A stretch of DNA of 28,400 bases from contig CAMLLU010000068.1 of NCBI GenBank assembly GCA_946480925.1, positions 1-28,400 on the forward strand, written 5' to 3'. Made by a program: the position numbers and the translations under genes. Each line of letters opens with the position of its first letter. Position 1 is the first letter of the stretch. Positions 16,292 through 23,982 of the stretch are shown here, in pieces. This stretch comes from an uncultured Rivibacter sp. (GTDB lineage Bacteria > Pseudomonadota > Gammaproteobacteria > Burkholderiales > Burkholderiaceae). The notes below the pieces were generated by a model. That model had not been told where the DNA came from. It did no database searches and was given only the letters and a program-made list of their open reading frames with translations.

Positions 16292-16294
16292 AAT
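16289..16294 (+). promoter_or_regulatory. Candidate -10 box upstream of ACP gene
   Basis: TAGAAT followed by TTTTTTGCAT forms a short AT-rich island in otherwise GC-rich DNA, 77 nt before the ACP start. The -35 position (about 16266-16271) reads TGCTTC, a poor match, so this is only a candidate sigma-70 promoter. A sigma-54 reading fails because GG is absent at the -24 position. Confidence 0.28.
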
Positions 16295-16316
16295 TTTTTG
16301 CATCCCGCACATCACG

Positions 16317-16347
16317 CTGTGCACCACCACCGTTGCGCGGTGCACAG
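16317..16347 (+). promoter_or_regulatory. 9-bp perfect inverted repeat upstream of ACP gene
   Basis: CTGTGCACC (16317-16325) and GGTGCACAG (16339-16347) are exact reverse complements separated by 13 nt. It lies 23 nt upstream of the GTG start, downstream of the candidate -10. It could be an operator for a dimeric regulator or a leader hairpin; there is no T-run, so a terminator is unlikely. Confidence 0.5.
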
Positions 16348-16370
16348 ACGCAACCTCCTGGGTCAATACC

Positions 16371-16619
16371 GTGAACATCGAACTGGAAGTCCAGAAGACC
16401 CTCAGGTCTGTCCTCAATCTTGACACCACCACCGCAATGGCCGCCGACACACCGCTGCTGGGCAGCATCGCCGAGCTCGACTCGATGGCGGTGGTGGCCA
16501 TCCTCACCACGCTCGAAGAGCGCTTCGGCATCGTGGTCGACGACGACGAAGTCGATGGCCGCACCTTCGCCACGGTGGGCAGCCTCACGCAGTTCGTGCA
16601 GTCCAAGCTGGACCAATGA
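16371..16619 (+). CDS. Acyl carrier protein (XrtA locus type)
   Basis: 82 residues, standard ACP size. It begins NIELEVQKTLRSVLNL, has the phosphopantetheine attachment region LGSIAELDSMAVV with Ser38, then a typical acidic helix (LEERFGIVVDDDEVDG) and a short C-terminal helix. The start is GTG 16371; no ATG lies at the right place, and the Shine-Dalgarno is weak. The stop overlaps the ATG of hydrolase 2. Dedicated ACPs of this kind are known beside the XrtA-associated hydrolases, acyl-ligase and decarboxylase. It probably carries an acyl or aminoacyl group destined for the EPS or a related product. No adenylating ligase is present in the window to load it. Confidence 0.9.
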   Translation: MNIELEVQKTLRSVLNLDTTTAMAADTPLLGSIAELDSMAVVAILTTLEERFGIVVDDDEVDGRTFATVGSLTQFVQSKLDQ

Positions 16620-17503
16620 ACCCCGCTGCACCGGGCCCCGTCGCGCGCTCGGCATCCTTCGTTGCCGCTGCGCGAGGGCGGCGTTTCCGCCTGGTGGTCG
16701 AACCTGCCTCGGGTAGTGCGGTGCGCGGCACGGTCGTGCTGGCCCACGCCTTTGCCGAAGAAATGAACAAGACGCGCCGCATGTGCTCGCGCATGGCCGG
16801 CTTGCTGGCTGCCGACGGCTGGCGCGTGGTCTTGCGCGACCTCGCCGGCTGCGGCGACAGCTCGGGTGAATTTCGCGATGCCACCTGGCACGAATGGCTC
16901 GGCGACCTCGATGCGGAACTGGCCGTAGCCGAGGCCCACCAGCCCGTCTGGCTGTGGTGCGTGCGCGCGGGGGCGCTGCTGGCACCCGCCCTGCTCGAGG
17001 GGCGCCCTGCGCTGAACCTGCTGCTGTGGCAGCCGGTCACGTCTGGGTCGCAGCACCTGCAGCAGTTCCTGCGCCTGCATGCGGGCGCACGCATCGTGGG
17101 CTCGGCAAAGTCGGCAGGCGAGCTCACACCGGCACAGCAGCTGCGTGCCGGCCAGACCGTCGAAGTGGGCGGCTACGAGCTGACGCCAGCCCTGGCTGGC
17201 GGCCTGGAGCAGGCCACGTTCGACGTGCCTGCAGGCCGTGCGGGTCGCATCGTCTGGCTCGACGTGACGACGGATGCGCCGCCGCAGCCCTCGCCCGCCT
17301 CGCAACGCGCGGCCGAACGCCTGCATCAACGCGGCGCAGCCTTGCACCTCGAAGCCATGCAAGGGCTGCCTTTCTGGCAAACGCAGGAGATCGAGGAGAA
17401 CGAAGCACTGCTCGATCGCACGCGTGCATTGATGTCGGGCACCGACGGCCAGCCTCGCCATGCAGCCGTGCCGGTGCTTACCGAGTCGTTCTGCCATGAG
17501 TGA
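16616..17503 (+). CDS. Exosortase A system-associated hydrolase 2
   Basis: 295 residues, alpha/beta-hydrolase fold. It matches the XrtA-associated hydrolase 2 family (TIGR03101, recalled): LAHAFAEEMNKTRRM from about residue 42, RDLAGCGDSSGEF, and LWCVRAGALLAPAL. The last block is where GxSxG should be: it reads C115-V-R117-A-G119, so the serine nucleophile is absent, which appears to be a trait of the family. A classical esterase mechanism is therefore doubtful; binding, acyl transfer or a structural role is possible. The ATG overlaps the ACP stop (ATGA), and the 3' end overlaps hydrolase 1 by 8 nt, indicating tight coupling of ACP, hydrolase 2 and hydrolase 1. Confidence 0.88.
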   Translation: MNPAAPGPVARSASFVAAARGRRFRLVVEPASGSAVRGTVVLAHAFAEEMNKTRRMCSRMAGLLAADGWRVVLRDLAGCGDSSGEFRDATWHEWLGDLDAELAVAEAHQPVWLWCVRAGALLAPALLEGRPALNLLLWQPVTSGSQHLQQFLRLHAGARIVGSAKSAGELTPAQQLRAGQTVEVGGYELTPALAGGLEQATFDVPAGRAGRIVWLDVTTDAPPQPSPASQRAAERLHQRGAALHLEAMQGLPFWQTQEIEENEALLDRTRALMSGTDGQPRHAAVPVLTESFCHE

Positions 17504-18392
17504 AGCCGCCGCCAGCGCAGTCACCGAAGACGTGCTCGCTTTGCGCTGCGGGTCGGAGCAGTTGCTGGGCATCGTCTCGCGCCCGCTGGAGCAGCAGGCC
17601 TCACCGGTGGCCGTGGTCATTGCCGTGGGTGGGCCGCAGTACCGCGTGGGCAGCCACCGTCAGTTCGTGTCGCTCGCACGCCGGCTGGCGGCCAGCGGCC
17701 ATGTGGCACTGCGCTTCGACTGCCGCGGCATGGGCGACAGCGAAGGCGCGATGCAGACCTTCGAGCAGTCCGGCCCCGATCTGCAGGCAGCCATCGATGC
17801 GCTGTGTGCCGCGCATCCACAGGTGCGGCAAGTGGTCGTGTGGGGCTTGTGCGATGCGGCCTCGGCCGCCCTGATGTTCGCCACATCGCACCCGCGCGTG
17901 GCGGGCATCGTGGCCGCCAACCCGTGGGCACGCAGCGCGGCATCGCTCGCGGCCACGCAGGTGAAGCACTACTACGCCGCACGGCTGATGCAGGCGGAGT
18001 TCTGGTCGAAGCTGTTGCGCGGCCGGTTCGACTGGCGTTCTTCGTTGCGCTCGTTCGCCGGCAAGCTGCGCGATGCCACGCTCGCACCGCAAGGCGGCAC
18101 ACATGAAGGGCTGGCGCACGACGTGCCGTTCCAGACCCGCATGGCACGCGGCCTTTCGGCCTACGGCGGGCGCGTACTGCTCATCCTGTCCGGCAACGAC
18201 CTGACGGCGCAGGAGTTCCTGCAGTACACCGCCGCCGCGCCAGCGTGGAAGGGGCTGCTGACCCGCCACCACGTCAGTCGCGTGGACATCGAAGGTGCGG
18301 ACCACACGTTTTCAAGCCGCCCGTGGCAACAGCAGGCCGAAGACGCCACGCTGGCCTGGCTGCGCGGCCTGGCCGGCACCGCGTCGGCCTGA
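17496..18392 (+). CDS. Exosortase A system-associated hydrolase 1
   Basis: 298 residues, alpha/beta-hydrolase fold, matching the XrtA-associated hydrolase 1 family (TIGR03100, recalled). Diagnostic stretches are GGPQYRVGSHRQFV (oxyanion region), LRFDCRGMGDSEG, and VVWGLCDAASAALMFA. The nucleophile elbow has Cys119 in place of the usual serine, followed by Asp, so a thioesterase- or transferase-like cysteine mechanism is suggested. A possible catalytic acid lies in LLILSGNDL and a histidine in IEGADHTFS. ATG 17496 is preferred over the earlier frame start at 17460. It is likely to act on the ACP-bound acyl group, an inference from overlap with hydrolase 2 and the ACP gene. Confidence 0.9.
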   Translation: MSEAAASAVTEDVLALRCGSEQLLGIVSRPLEQQASPVAVVIAVGGPQYRVGSHRQFVSLARRLAASGHVALRFDCRGMGDSEGAMQTFEQSGPDLQAAIDALCAAHPQVRQVVVWGLCDAASAALMFATSHPRVAGIVAANPWARSAASLAATQVKHYYAARLMQAEFWSKLLRGRFDWRSSLRSFAGKLRDATLAPQGGTHEGLAHDVPFQTRMARGLSAYGGRVLLILSGNDLTAQEFLQYTAAAPAWKGLLTRHHVSRVDIEGADHTFSSRPWQQQAEDATLAWLRGLAGTASA

Positions 18393-18412
18393 CACACGAC
18401 AAGGGGAGTTCC

Positions 18413-20233
18413 ATGAGAGGGTTGTGCGGTCTGTTCACCGAACGCGCCAATGAAGACGTCGGCACCATGCTGCAACGCATGCTGGCCGCTAGCTACGCAA
18501 CGCCGCAGGACGCCCAGTCCAAGGCGCTGCCGCTCGCCGGGCTCGCGGTATTCGGCAGCGTGGCGAAGCCGCGGCTGGTGGAAGCCGCCGGCTTTCATCT
18601 CGCCGTGGCGGGCCATCCGCGCCTGCTGCACAACGGCCAGCGCGATGCCGACCTGACGGCTCTGGCGCAGGCGCTGCGCACGCAAGGCAAGGACGCCCTC
18701 GCCATGCTCGGCGGCGACTTCGCGCTGGCCGCCTGGGACAGCACGCGCCGGCGCGGCCTGCTGGCCATCGACCGCGTGGGCATGCACGCGCTGGTCTACA
18801 CGCGCACCGAGGGCGACCTCGTCTTCGGCTCCACGCTCGACCTGCTGAACGGCCACCCCGGCGTGCGCCGCAAGCTGTCGCCGCAGGCGCTGTACGACTA
18901 CTTCTACTACCACGTCGTGCCCGGGCCTCGCACCATCTACGAAGGCATGCTGCGCGTGCCGCCGGGGCATTGCATCGAGTTCGGCGCCGGCGCCTCCACC
19001 GAGCCCGTGCCCTACTGGCACATGCACTACACCGAGGACCTGAAGGAGCCGGTGGACGTGCTGAAGAAGGAGTTCATGTCGCTGCTGCAGGACTCGGTGC
19101 GCGAGGCGGCCGACGGTGCGGACTGCGGCTCCTTCCTCTCCGGCGGCACCGACAGTTCCACGGTGAGCGGCACCCTGGGTCGCTTGAGCCAGAAGCCGGC
19201 GCGCACCTTCTCGATCGGGTTCGACGTGCCGGGCTTCGACGAGACCGAATACGCGCGCACCGCGGCACGGCACTTCGGCACCCAGCATCACGAGTACTAC
19301 GTGACGCCGAAGGACGTGGTCGAGGCCTTGCCCAGGATCGCCGCCTCGTACGACCAGCCGTTCGGCAACGCCTCGGCCGTGCCTACCTACCACTGCGCTC
19401 GGTTCGCGCGCGAGAACGGCGTCATGCGACTGCTCGCCGGCGATGGGGGCGACGAGCTGTTCGGCGGCAACGAGCGCTATGCCAAGCAGCACCTGCTGGG
19501 GCTGTACCAGAACGTGCCTTCGGCGCTGCGCGGCGCGCTGGTCGAGCCGCTGCTCATGTCACCCATCGGGCAGGTGCCGCCTCTGCGCAAGCTGCGCAGC
19601 TACGTGGAGCAGGCCCGCCCGCCGATGCCGCTGCGCTACGAGTCGTACAACCTGCTGCAGCACCTGGGGGCCCACGAGCTGTTGACGGGCGACTTCCTCG
19701 CGAGCGTCGACGTGAACCACCCCCGCCAGCTCATGGCCGAGGCCCACGCGCCGTTCAAGGACGACAGCCTGGTGAACCAGATGCTGGGCATCGACCTGCG
19801 CTTCATCCTGGCCGACGGCGACCTGCCGAAGGTGACGCACATGTGCAACCTGGCCGGCGTGGACGTGACCTTCCCGCTGCTGGACGACCGGCTCATCGAG
19901 TTCTCGCGCCAGCTGCCCTCGGACCTGAAGCTGCGCGGCACGCAGCTGCGCTGGTTCTTCAAGGAGGCGCTGCGCGATTTCCTGCCGCCCGAGATCATCA
20001 CGAAGAAGAAGCACGGCTTCGGCCTGCCGGTGGGCCGCTGGCTCATCGACCACAAGCCGCTGTTCGATTTGGCCGCGGCCAGCATCGAGCGCCTGAAGCC
20101 GCGCGGCATCGTGCGGCCCGAATTCGTGGAGCACCTGCTGCACACGAAGCTGCACGAGCACCCCAACTACTACGGCACGATGGTGTGGCTGCTGGCCATG
20201 CTGGGGTTGTGGCTGGAATCCCGCGATCTCTGA
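18413..20233 (+). CDS. Asparagine synthetase homologue with degenerate glutaminase domain
   Basis: 606 residues from ATG 18413 (Shine-Dalgarno AAGGGGAG ending 4 nt before it). The ATP-pyrophosphatase domain is intact: SGGTDSS at 243-249 and GDGGDELFGG, followed by typical C-terminal blocks (VDVTFPLLDDRL, KKKHGFGLPVGRW). The glutaminase domain is doubtful. The cysteine is at position 5 (MRGLCGLF) instead of 2, and the NGE segment that binds glutamine reads AGH. An in-frame TTG at 18422 would give MCGL, the canonical N-terminus. The enzyme probably forms an amide on a sugar or ACP-linked carboxylate using ammonia or an amine. It follows hydrolase 1 by 20 nt and ends the ACP operon. Confidence 0.88.
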   Translation: MRGLCGLFTERANEDVGTMLQRMLAASYATPQDAQSKALPLAGLAVFGSVAKPRLVEAAGFHLAVAGHPRLLHNGQRDADLTALAQALRTQGKDALAMLGGDFALAAWDSTRRRGLLAIDRVGMHALVYTRTEGDLVFGSTLDLLNGHPGVRRKLSPQALYDYFYYHVVPGPRTIYEGMLRVPPGHCIEFGAGASTEPVPYWHMHYTEDLKEPVDVLKKEFMSLLQDSVREAADGADCGSFLSGGTDSSTVSGTLGRLSQKPARTFSIGFDVPGFDETEYARTAARHFGTQHHEYYVTPKDVVEALPRIAASYDQPFGNASAVPTYHCARFARENGVMRLLAGDGGDELFGGNERYAKQHLLGLYQNVPSALRGALVEPLLMSPIGQVPPLRKLRSYVEQARPPMPLRYESYNLLQHLGAHELLTGDFLASVDVNHPRQLMAEAHAPFKDDSLVNQMLGIDLRFILADGDLPKVTHMCNLAGVDVTFPLLDDRLIEFSRQLPSDLKLRGTQLRWFFKEALRDFLPPEIITKKKHGFGLPVGRWLIDHKPLFDLAAASIERLKPRGIVRPEFVEHLLHTKLHEHPNYYGTMVWLLAMLGLWLESRDL

Positions 20234-20329
20234 TTCGGCACCAGAGATCGACGCAAGGCCAAGAAGCAACCCCGATGTGCCCCGCGGTGGATGTCACCGT
20301 TGGCGGGCCGCCGCGCCGGGCCGCTCCCA

Positions 20330-20387
20330 AGCAAGGCCCGCCCCCTCACGGAGGGGTGGCCGGCGTACCCGCTGGCCGGGGTGTCGT
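20330..20387. repeat. Dispersed double-hairpin intergenic repeat, copy A
   Basis: This element begins AGCAAGGCCCG and ends CGGGGTGTC, and matches copy B at the right edge of the window in the opposite orientation. It folds as CCCCTC-ACG-GAGGGG (20342-20356) and GGCCGGCG-TACC-CGCTGGCC (20358-20377, one G-U). It lies between the convergent asparagine synthetase homologue and deacetylase genes and may serve as a bidirectional transcript end. Confidence 0.8.
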
Positions 20388-20390
20388 CAT

Positions 20391-21350
20391 CTACGCCGCG
20401 AGCAACCCCGGCTTGCCGAAGTTGCCCAGCAGGCGCGCGCCGTAGCGCAGGCGGTCGCGGTCCCACGGGGCGAAGCGCGGCAGCTGGAAGCGGTCCGAGG
20501 CGGCGGACGCCGCACCTTGTGCGGTGGTCACGGCCGCCTTGAAGCCGCATTCGCGCACCATGCGCACATGCTCGGCCGCGTAGTCCCTGTTGGGCATGCC
20601 GTTGGGGTAGGCGAACAGGTCGACGCGCTCCTTCAGCAGGTCTTCGAGGTGCGTCTTGCTGCCGGCGATCTCGTCGAGCGCGGCGCCGGCGGAAAGGCGC
20701 GTGAGGATGGGGTGCGACACCGTGTGCGCGCCCACCTGCATGCCCATCTTGCTGAGCTCGCGCACCTGGTCGGGTGACATCATGAGACCCCGCGGCGGCT
20801 GCGAACCCGTGCTGGCCTCGATGGCGGCCACCAGCTCGCGGCGGCGCTCGGCCTCGAAATGCTTCACGTCGAGCACCAGCGAGATGATGGTGCGCTGGCG
20901 CTCGGCCACGGTCGCTGTCGAATAGCGCTTGAGGCCCAGCGGCTCGAGGTTCATCTCCTCGCCCTTGCAGCGGCGGATGGCTTCGACCACCTGGTCGTTC
21001 CACATGCAACTGCCGTCCAGAAAGCCGGTGGAGACGAAGAAGGTGGCGGTGAGGCCCAACCGCTTCAGGATGGGAGCGGCGATCTCCTCGTTGTCGGCAT
21101 AGCCATCGTCGAAGGTGATGGCCAGCGCGCGCGACGGCACGGTGCCGGCATGCAGCATCTCGATGCCCTGCTGCAGCGGCACGACGTTGAACCAGTCACG
21201 CACCCAGCGCATCTGCGCCTCGAAGCCCGCGGCGTCCGGCAGCTCGGGGAACAGCGGATCGGGCTTGGGCAGCACGCGGTGGAACGTGAGGATGCTCAGG
21301 CGGCCGCGCGTGCCGGCCGGAGACAGGAAGGACAGAGGGATCCGCAGCAC
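20391..21350 (-). CDS. Polysaccharide deacetylase (CE4/NodB family)
   Basis: 319 residues. NodB-domain motifs: LTFHRV near residue 22, ITFDDGYADN with Asp81-Asp82, HTVSHP with His209 and His213 as metal ligands, and FAYPNG downstream. It removes N-acetyl groups from polysaccharide amino sugars. No signal peptide is visible, so it may act on intermediates in the cytoplasm or leave by another route. It does not look like the standard XrtA-locus deacetylase, whose N-terminus carries an SVDVEDYF-type motif. The start is uncertain: GTG 21350, 2 nt after the O-ligase stop, is the best option, without a clear Shine-Dalgarno. It is the last gene of the six-gene minus-strand operon. Confidence 0.86.
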   Translation of the reverse strand: MLRIPLSFLSPAGTRGRLSILTFHRVLPKPDPLFPELPDAAGFEAQMRWVRDWFNVVPLQQGIEMLHAGTVPSRALAITFDDGYADNEEIAAPILKRLGLTATFFVSTGFLDGSCMWNDQVVEAIRRCKGEEMNLEPLGLKRYSTATVAERQRTIISLVLDVKHFEAERRRELVAAIEASTGSQPPRGLMMSPDQVRELSKMGMQVGAHTVSHPILTRLSAGAALDEIAGSKTHLEDLLKERVDLFAYPNGMPNRDYAAEHVRMVRECGFKAAVTTAQGAASAASDRFQLPRFAPWDRDRLRYGARLLGNFGKPGLLAA

Positions 21351-21352
21351 GA

Positions 21353-22705
21353 TCAGGTGACGGTTCGTAGAGGTGGAATGGAGGGCTCGGCAGCCCGTGC
21401 CGCCGGCTCCCGGCGAGTGCTCGCCTCGCTGAGCTGCAGCGCCGACACCAGCGCTGCGAACAGCCAGAACTGCACCTCGGCCATGAGGTAGTCGGCGGCG
21501 ATGCCGGCCACGATGACGACCACGAGCGCCCCGCAGCAACAAGCAGCCAGCGTGGTGATCTCGGGGTCGGCTCCCCGCGCGTTGAGCCGCCGTATTCGCA
21601 AGACCCGCGTGAGCGTCCACAGCACCAGCATCGTGAAGATCATCGCGCCCGGAAGCCCCTGTTCCACCAGCGTGGTGAGGAAGGTGTTGTGTGACGCACG
21701 CGCCGCCGTCGACTCGTCGCCGCCCTTGTCGAGCGTGAGCCACTCGCGGTCGATGTAGTTCGGGCTCAGCACCACGGTGCCTCGGTAGCCCGAGCCCAGC
21801 GGGTAGTCGTAGGCCATGCGCATCTGGGCTTCGTAGATCACCACGCGCGAGCGCGCGCTCATCTCGGCTTCGGGGTCGTTTTCCTTGGCAACGTCGCCGA
21901 TGGTGAACATGCGCTCGATGAAGACGGTGTCGACGATCGAGGCGAAGCCCACGACCCCCACCATGGCCAGCATCCAGAACATGCGGCGATGTTCGCGGGC
22001 CTTGCACATCGCCACGACCAGCCCGCCGGCTGCCAGGCCCAGGAATGCGCCGCGGCTGTTGGCCAGCACGAAGCCCTGGCCGATGAGCGCCATCACCACC
22101 AGCCAGAGCCAGCGCTTCCAGCCCTTCTGCGCCAGGAACAGGCCCATGCAGCAGATGGCGCCGGTGGCGAGGTACATGCCCAGGGTGTTGGCATCGTCGA
22201 TGCCCGGCCCTCCCACGCCGTCGAGGCGCCCTTCCACTCGCGGAGTGAAGTGGGCGAAGATGCCGAGCAGGCCGCAGCCGATCGCATGCGCGGCCATCAC
22301 GTGCTTGAGCACCTGCTTGCTTTCGATGATGCGGTAGATGAACCAGAAGGCCAGCAGGTACTTGACCAGGCGCACGATGCCGTTGATGTGCGACTCGAGG
22401 TCCATCGCCCAGAGGATCTGCACGCACATCCAGGCGATGTACAGGCCGAACAGCACCACGGGCGGGTTGGCGGCCCAGTGAGGTTTCTTCGCCAGCCGAT
22501 CGCGGTGGTAATAGATGGCCAGCATCGTGATCAGCGCCGACAGCAAGGCCCAGCGCGGGTCCGGCAGCATGTAGCCCCACCAGCGCGAGGGCGGGTGCAC
22601 GTAGATGGTGGCGATGTAGAACGACAGCCCCCACACCGGGTGGCGCTGGAAGGCCCACACCGAGCACACGGCGCAGAACACCAGCCAGGCCAGGGCAGAC
22701 AGCAT
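21353..22705 (-). CDS. O-antigen ligase/Wzy-like protein, exosortase A-associated
   Basis: 450 residues, polytopic, with about ten membrane helices and a large loop (about residues 250-340) containing RSRVVIYEAQMRMAYDYPLGSGYRG and ASHNTFLTTLVEQGLPG, the Wzy_C signature. The N-terminal portion resembles the XrtA-associated O-glycosylation ligase family (TIGR03097, recalled). It polymerises or transfers the flipped glycan at the periplasmic face, either as EPS polymerase or as ligase to PEP-CTERM proteins; sequence cannot decide. ATG 22705 has AAGGAG 8 nt upstream; the frame extension to 22888 is a shadow of the preceding gene. It is 25 nt from the upstream GT4 gene. Confidence 0.9.
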   Translation of the reverse strand: MLSALAWLVFCAVCSVWAFQRHPVWGLSFYIATIYVHPPSRWWGYMLPDPRWALLSALITMLAIYYHRDRLAKKPHWAANPPVVLFGLYIAWMCVQILWAMDLESHINGIVRLVKYLLAFWFIYRIIESKQVLKHVMAAHAIGCGLLGIFAHFTPRVEGRLDGVGGPGIDDANTLGMYLATGAICCMGLFLAQKGWKRWLWLVVMALIGQGFVLANSRGAFLGLAAGGLVVAMCKAREHRRMFWMLAMVGVVGFASIVDTVFIERMFTIGDVAKENDPEAEMSARSRVVIYEAQMRMAYDYPLGSGYRGTVVLSPNYIDREWLTLDKGGDESTAARASHNTFLTTLVEQGLPGAMIFTMLVLWTLTRVLRIRRLNARGADPEITTLAACCCGALVVVIVAGIAADYLMAEVQFWLFAALVSALQLSEASTRREPAARAAEPSIPPLRTVT

Positions 22706-22730
22706 CGGGCGTGCTCCTTGGCGAGCTGCT

Positions 22731-23966
22731 TCAGCCCGCGGCGGCAGAGCGCCAGGCGGCGGGTACCTGCACCTTGCCGTGCGAGGCGATGGCCCGCACG
22801 AACACCTCCATCTGCCCGCGTGCAATGGAGCCCCAGTCGAAACTGCAGGCATGGCGGCGCACGGCGTCGCGACCCGGCGGCGCGGCAAGCAGCGCTGCGA
22901 TCTCGTTAGCGAGCTGCCTCGCGCCGCGCTCGGCCAGCACGCGGCCAGCCTGCGGCACGGTGAGCATCTCGCGCACGGCGCCCACGTCGGCGGCCACCAC
23001 CGGCGTGCCGCAGGCCAACGACTCCAGCACCACGTTGGGCCAGCCTTCGCGTGTGGACGTGAGCAGCAGCACGTCGGCAGCCGCGTAGGCGTGGCGCAGC
23101 TGCTGTTGCGGCATGTTGGAGAGAAAGCTCACGCGTTCACGCACGCCGAGCTTCGCGGCAAGCTGCTCGAGCTCATGGCGCAGCGGGCCCTCGCCGACCA
23201 CGGCCAGATGCAGCGCCGGCTGGTGCTGCAAGGCCTCGATGGCGAGCGCCTGCCCTTTCTCCGGCAGCAGGTTGCCCACGCACAGCGCCAGCGGGCCCTG
23301 CAGCGGCAGCGCAAGCTGCTGCCGCGACGCAGACTGGTCTTCGATGCGGAACACCTCGGTGTCCACGCCGTTGCGCAGCACGACGACCTTGCCTTCGTCC
23401 ACGCCAAGTTCCACCAGCGCCTGCTTCAGCGGCGTGGACACGGCGATCACTGCAGCGGCACGCGAAGCCGCTGCCACGATGCGCTGGCGCGGGCCGGGCA
23501 GCCTGGCGATGAGGTTGATGTCACTGCCGCGGGCGGTGATCACGAACGGCACGCCGAGCTGTTCAGCCAACCAGGCCGCCGCCACACCGTCGGGGTAGAA
23601 GTAGTGCGCGTCGATGATGTCGGGCGCCCAGCCTTCGGCCTGCAGCGCCCGCACGTCGGCGAGCGCGGCACGGGCCATGCTGTCGGGCTGGGAGGCCATG
23701 CCCACGCGCGGCAGCATCAGGTAGCGCGGGTGCGACACCGGCACGCCACCGGCACGTTGCGCGTGGCGTGGCGTGGCGGCGAAACGCGCGTACTCGCCGA
23801 ACACGCGGGCCGTCGACGGGAACCATGGCACCGGAGCGATCACCCGAGCATCCACCTCGCATTCGCGCCGCAGCTGCGCAAGCCGCGTCTCGACGAAGAT
23901 GCCGTGGCGCGGCCGCGCCACGCTCGGAAAGAGCGACGAGAAAACCAGCACTCGCGGCGGCGCCAT
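22731..23966 (-). CDS. Family 4 glycosyltransferase
   Basis: 411 residues, GT-B fold. The N-terminus reads VLVFSSLFPSVARPRHGIFVETRL, a common start of retaining GT4 enzymes. The C-terminal donor site has STREGWPNVVLESLACGTPVV with the EX7E pair Glu307 and Glu315. VITARGSDINLI and LRNGVDTEVF are further family blocks. It transfers one sugar to the lipid-linked EPS precursor in the cytoplasm; donor and acceptor are unknown. ATG 23966 is chosen with AAGG 8 nt upstream; a GTG at 23975 is possible. It starts 16 nt after the stp1-type gene and belongs to the same operon. Confidence 0.9.
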   Translation of the reverse strand: MAPPRVLVFSSLFPSVARPRHGIFVETRLAQLRRECEVDARVIAPVPWFPSTARVFGEYARFAATPRHAQRAGGVPVSHPRYLMLPRVGMASQPDSMARAALADVRALQAEGWAPDIIDAHYFYPDGVAAAWLAEQLGVPFVITARGSDINLIARLPGPRQRIVAAASRAAAVIAVSTPLKQALVELGVDEGKVVVLRNGVDTEVFRIEDQSASRQQLALPLQGPLALCVGNLLPEKGQALAIEALQHQPALHLAVVGEGPLRHELEQLAAKLGVRERVSFLSNMPQQQLRHAYAAADVLLLTSTREGWPNVVLESLACGTPVVAADVGAVREMLTVPQAGRVLAERGARQLANEIAALLAAPPGRDAVRRHACSFDWGSIARGQMEVFVRAIASHGKVQVPAAWRSAAAG

Positions 23967-23982
23967 CGCGTGCACCTTGCGG

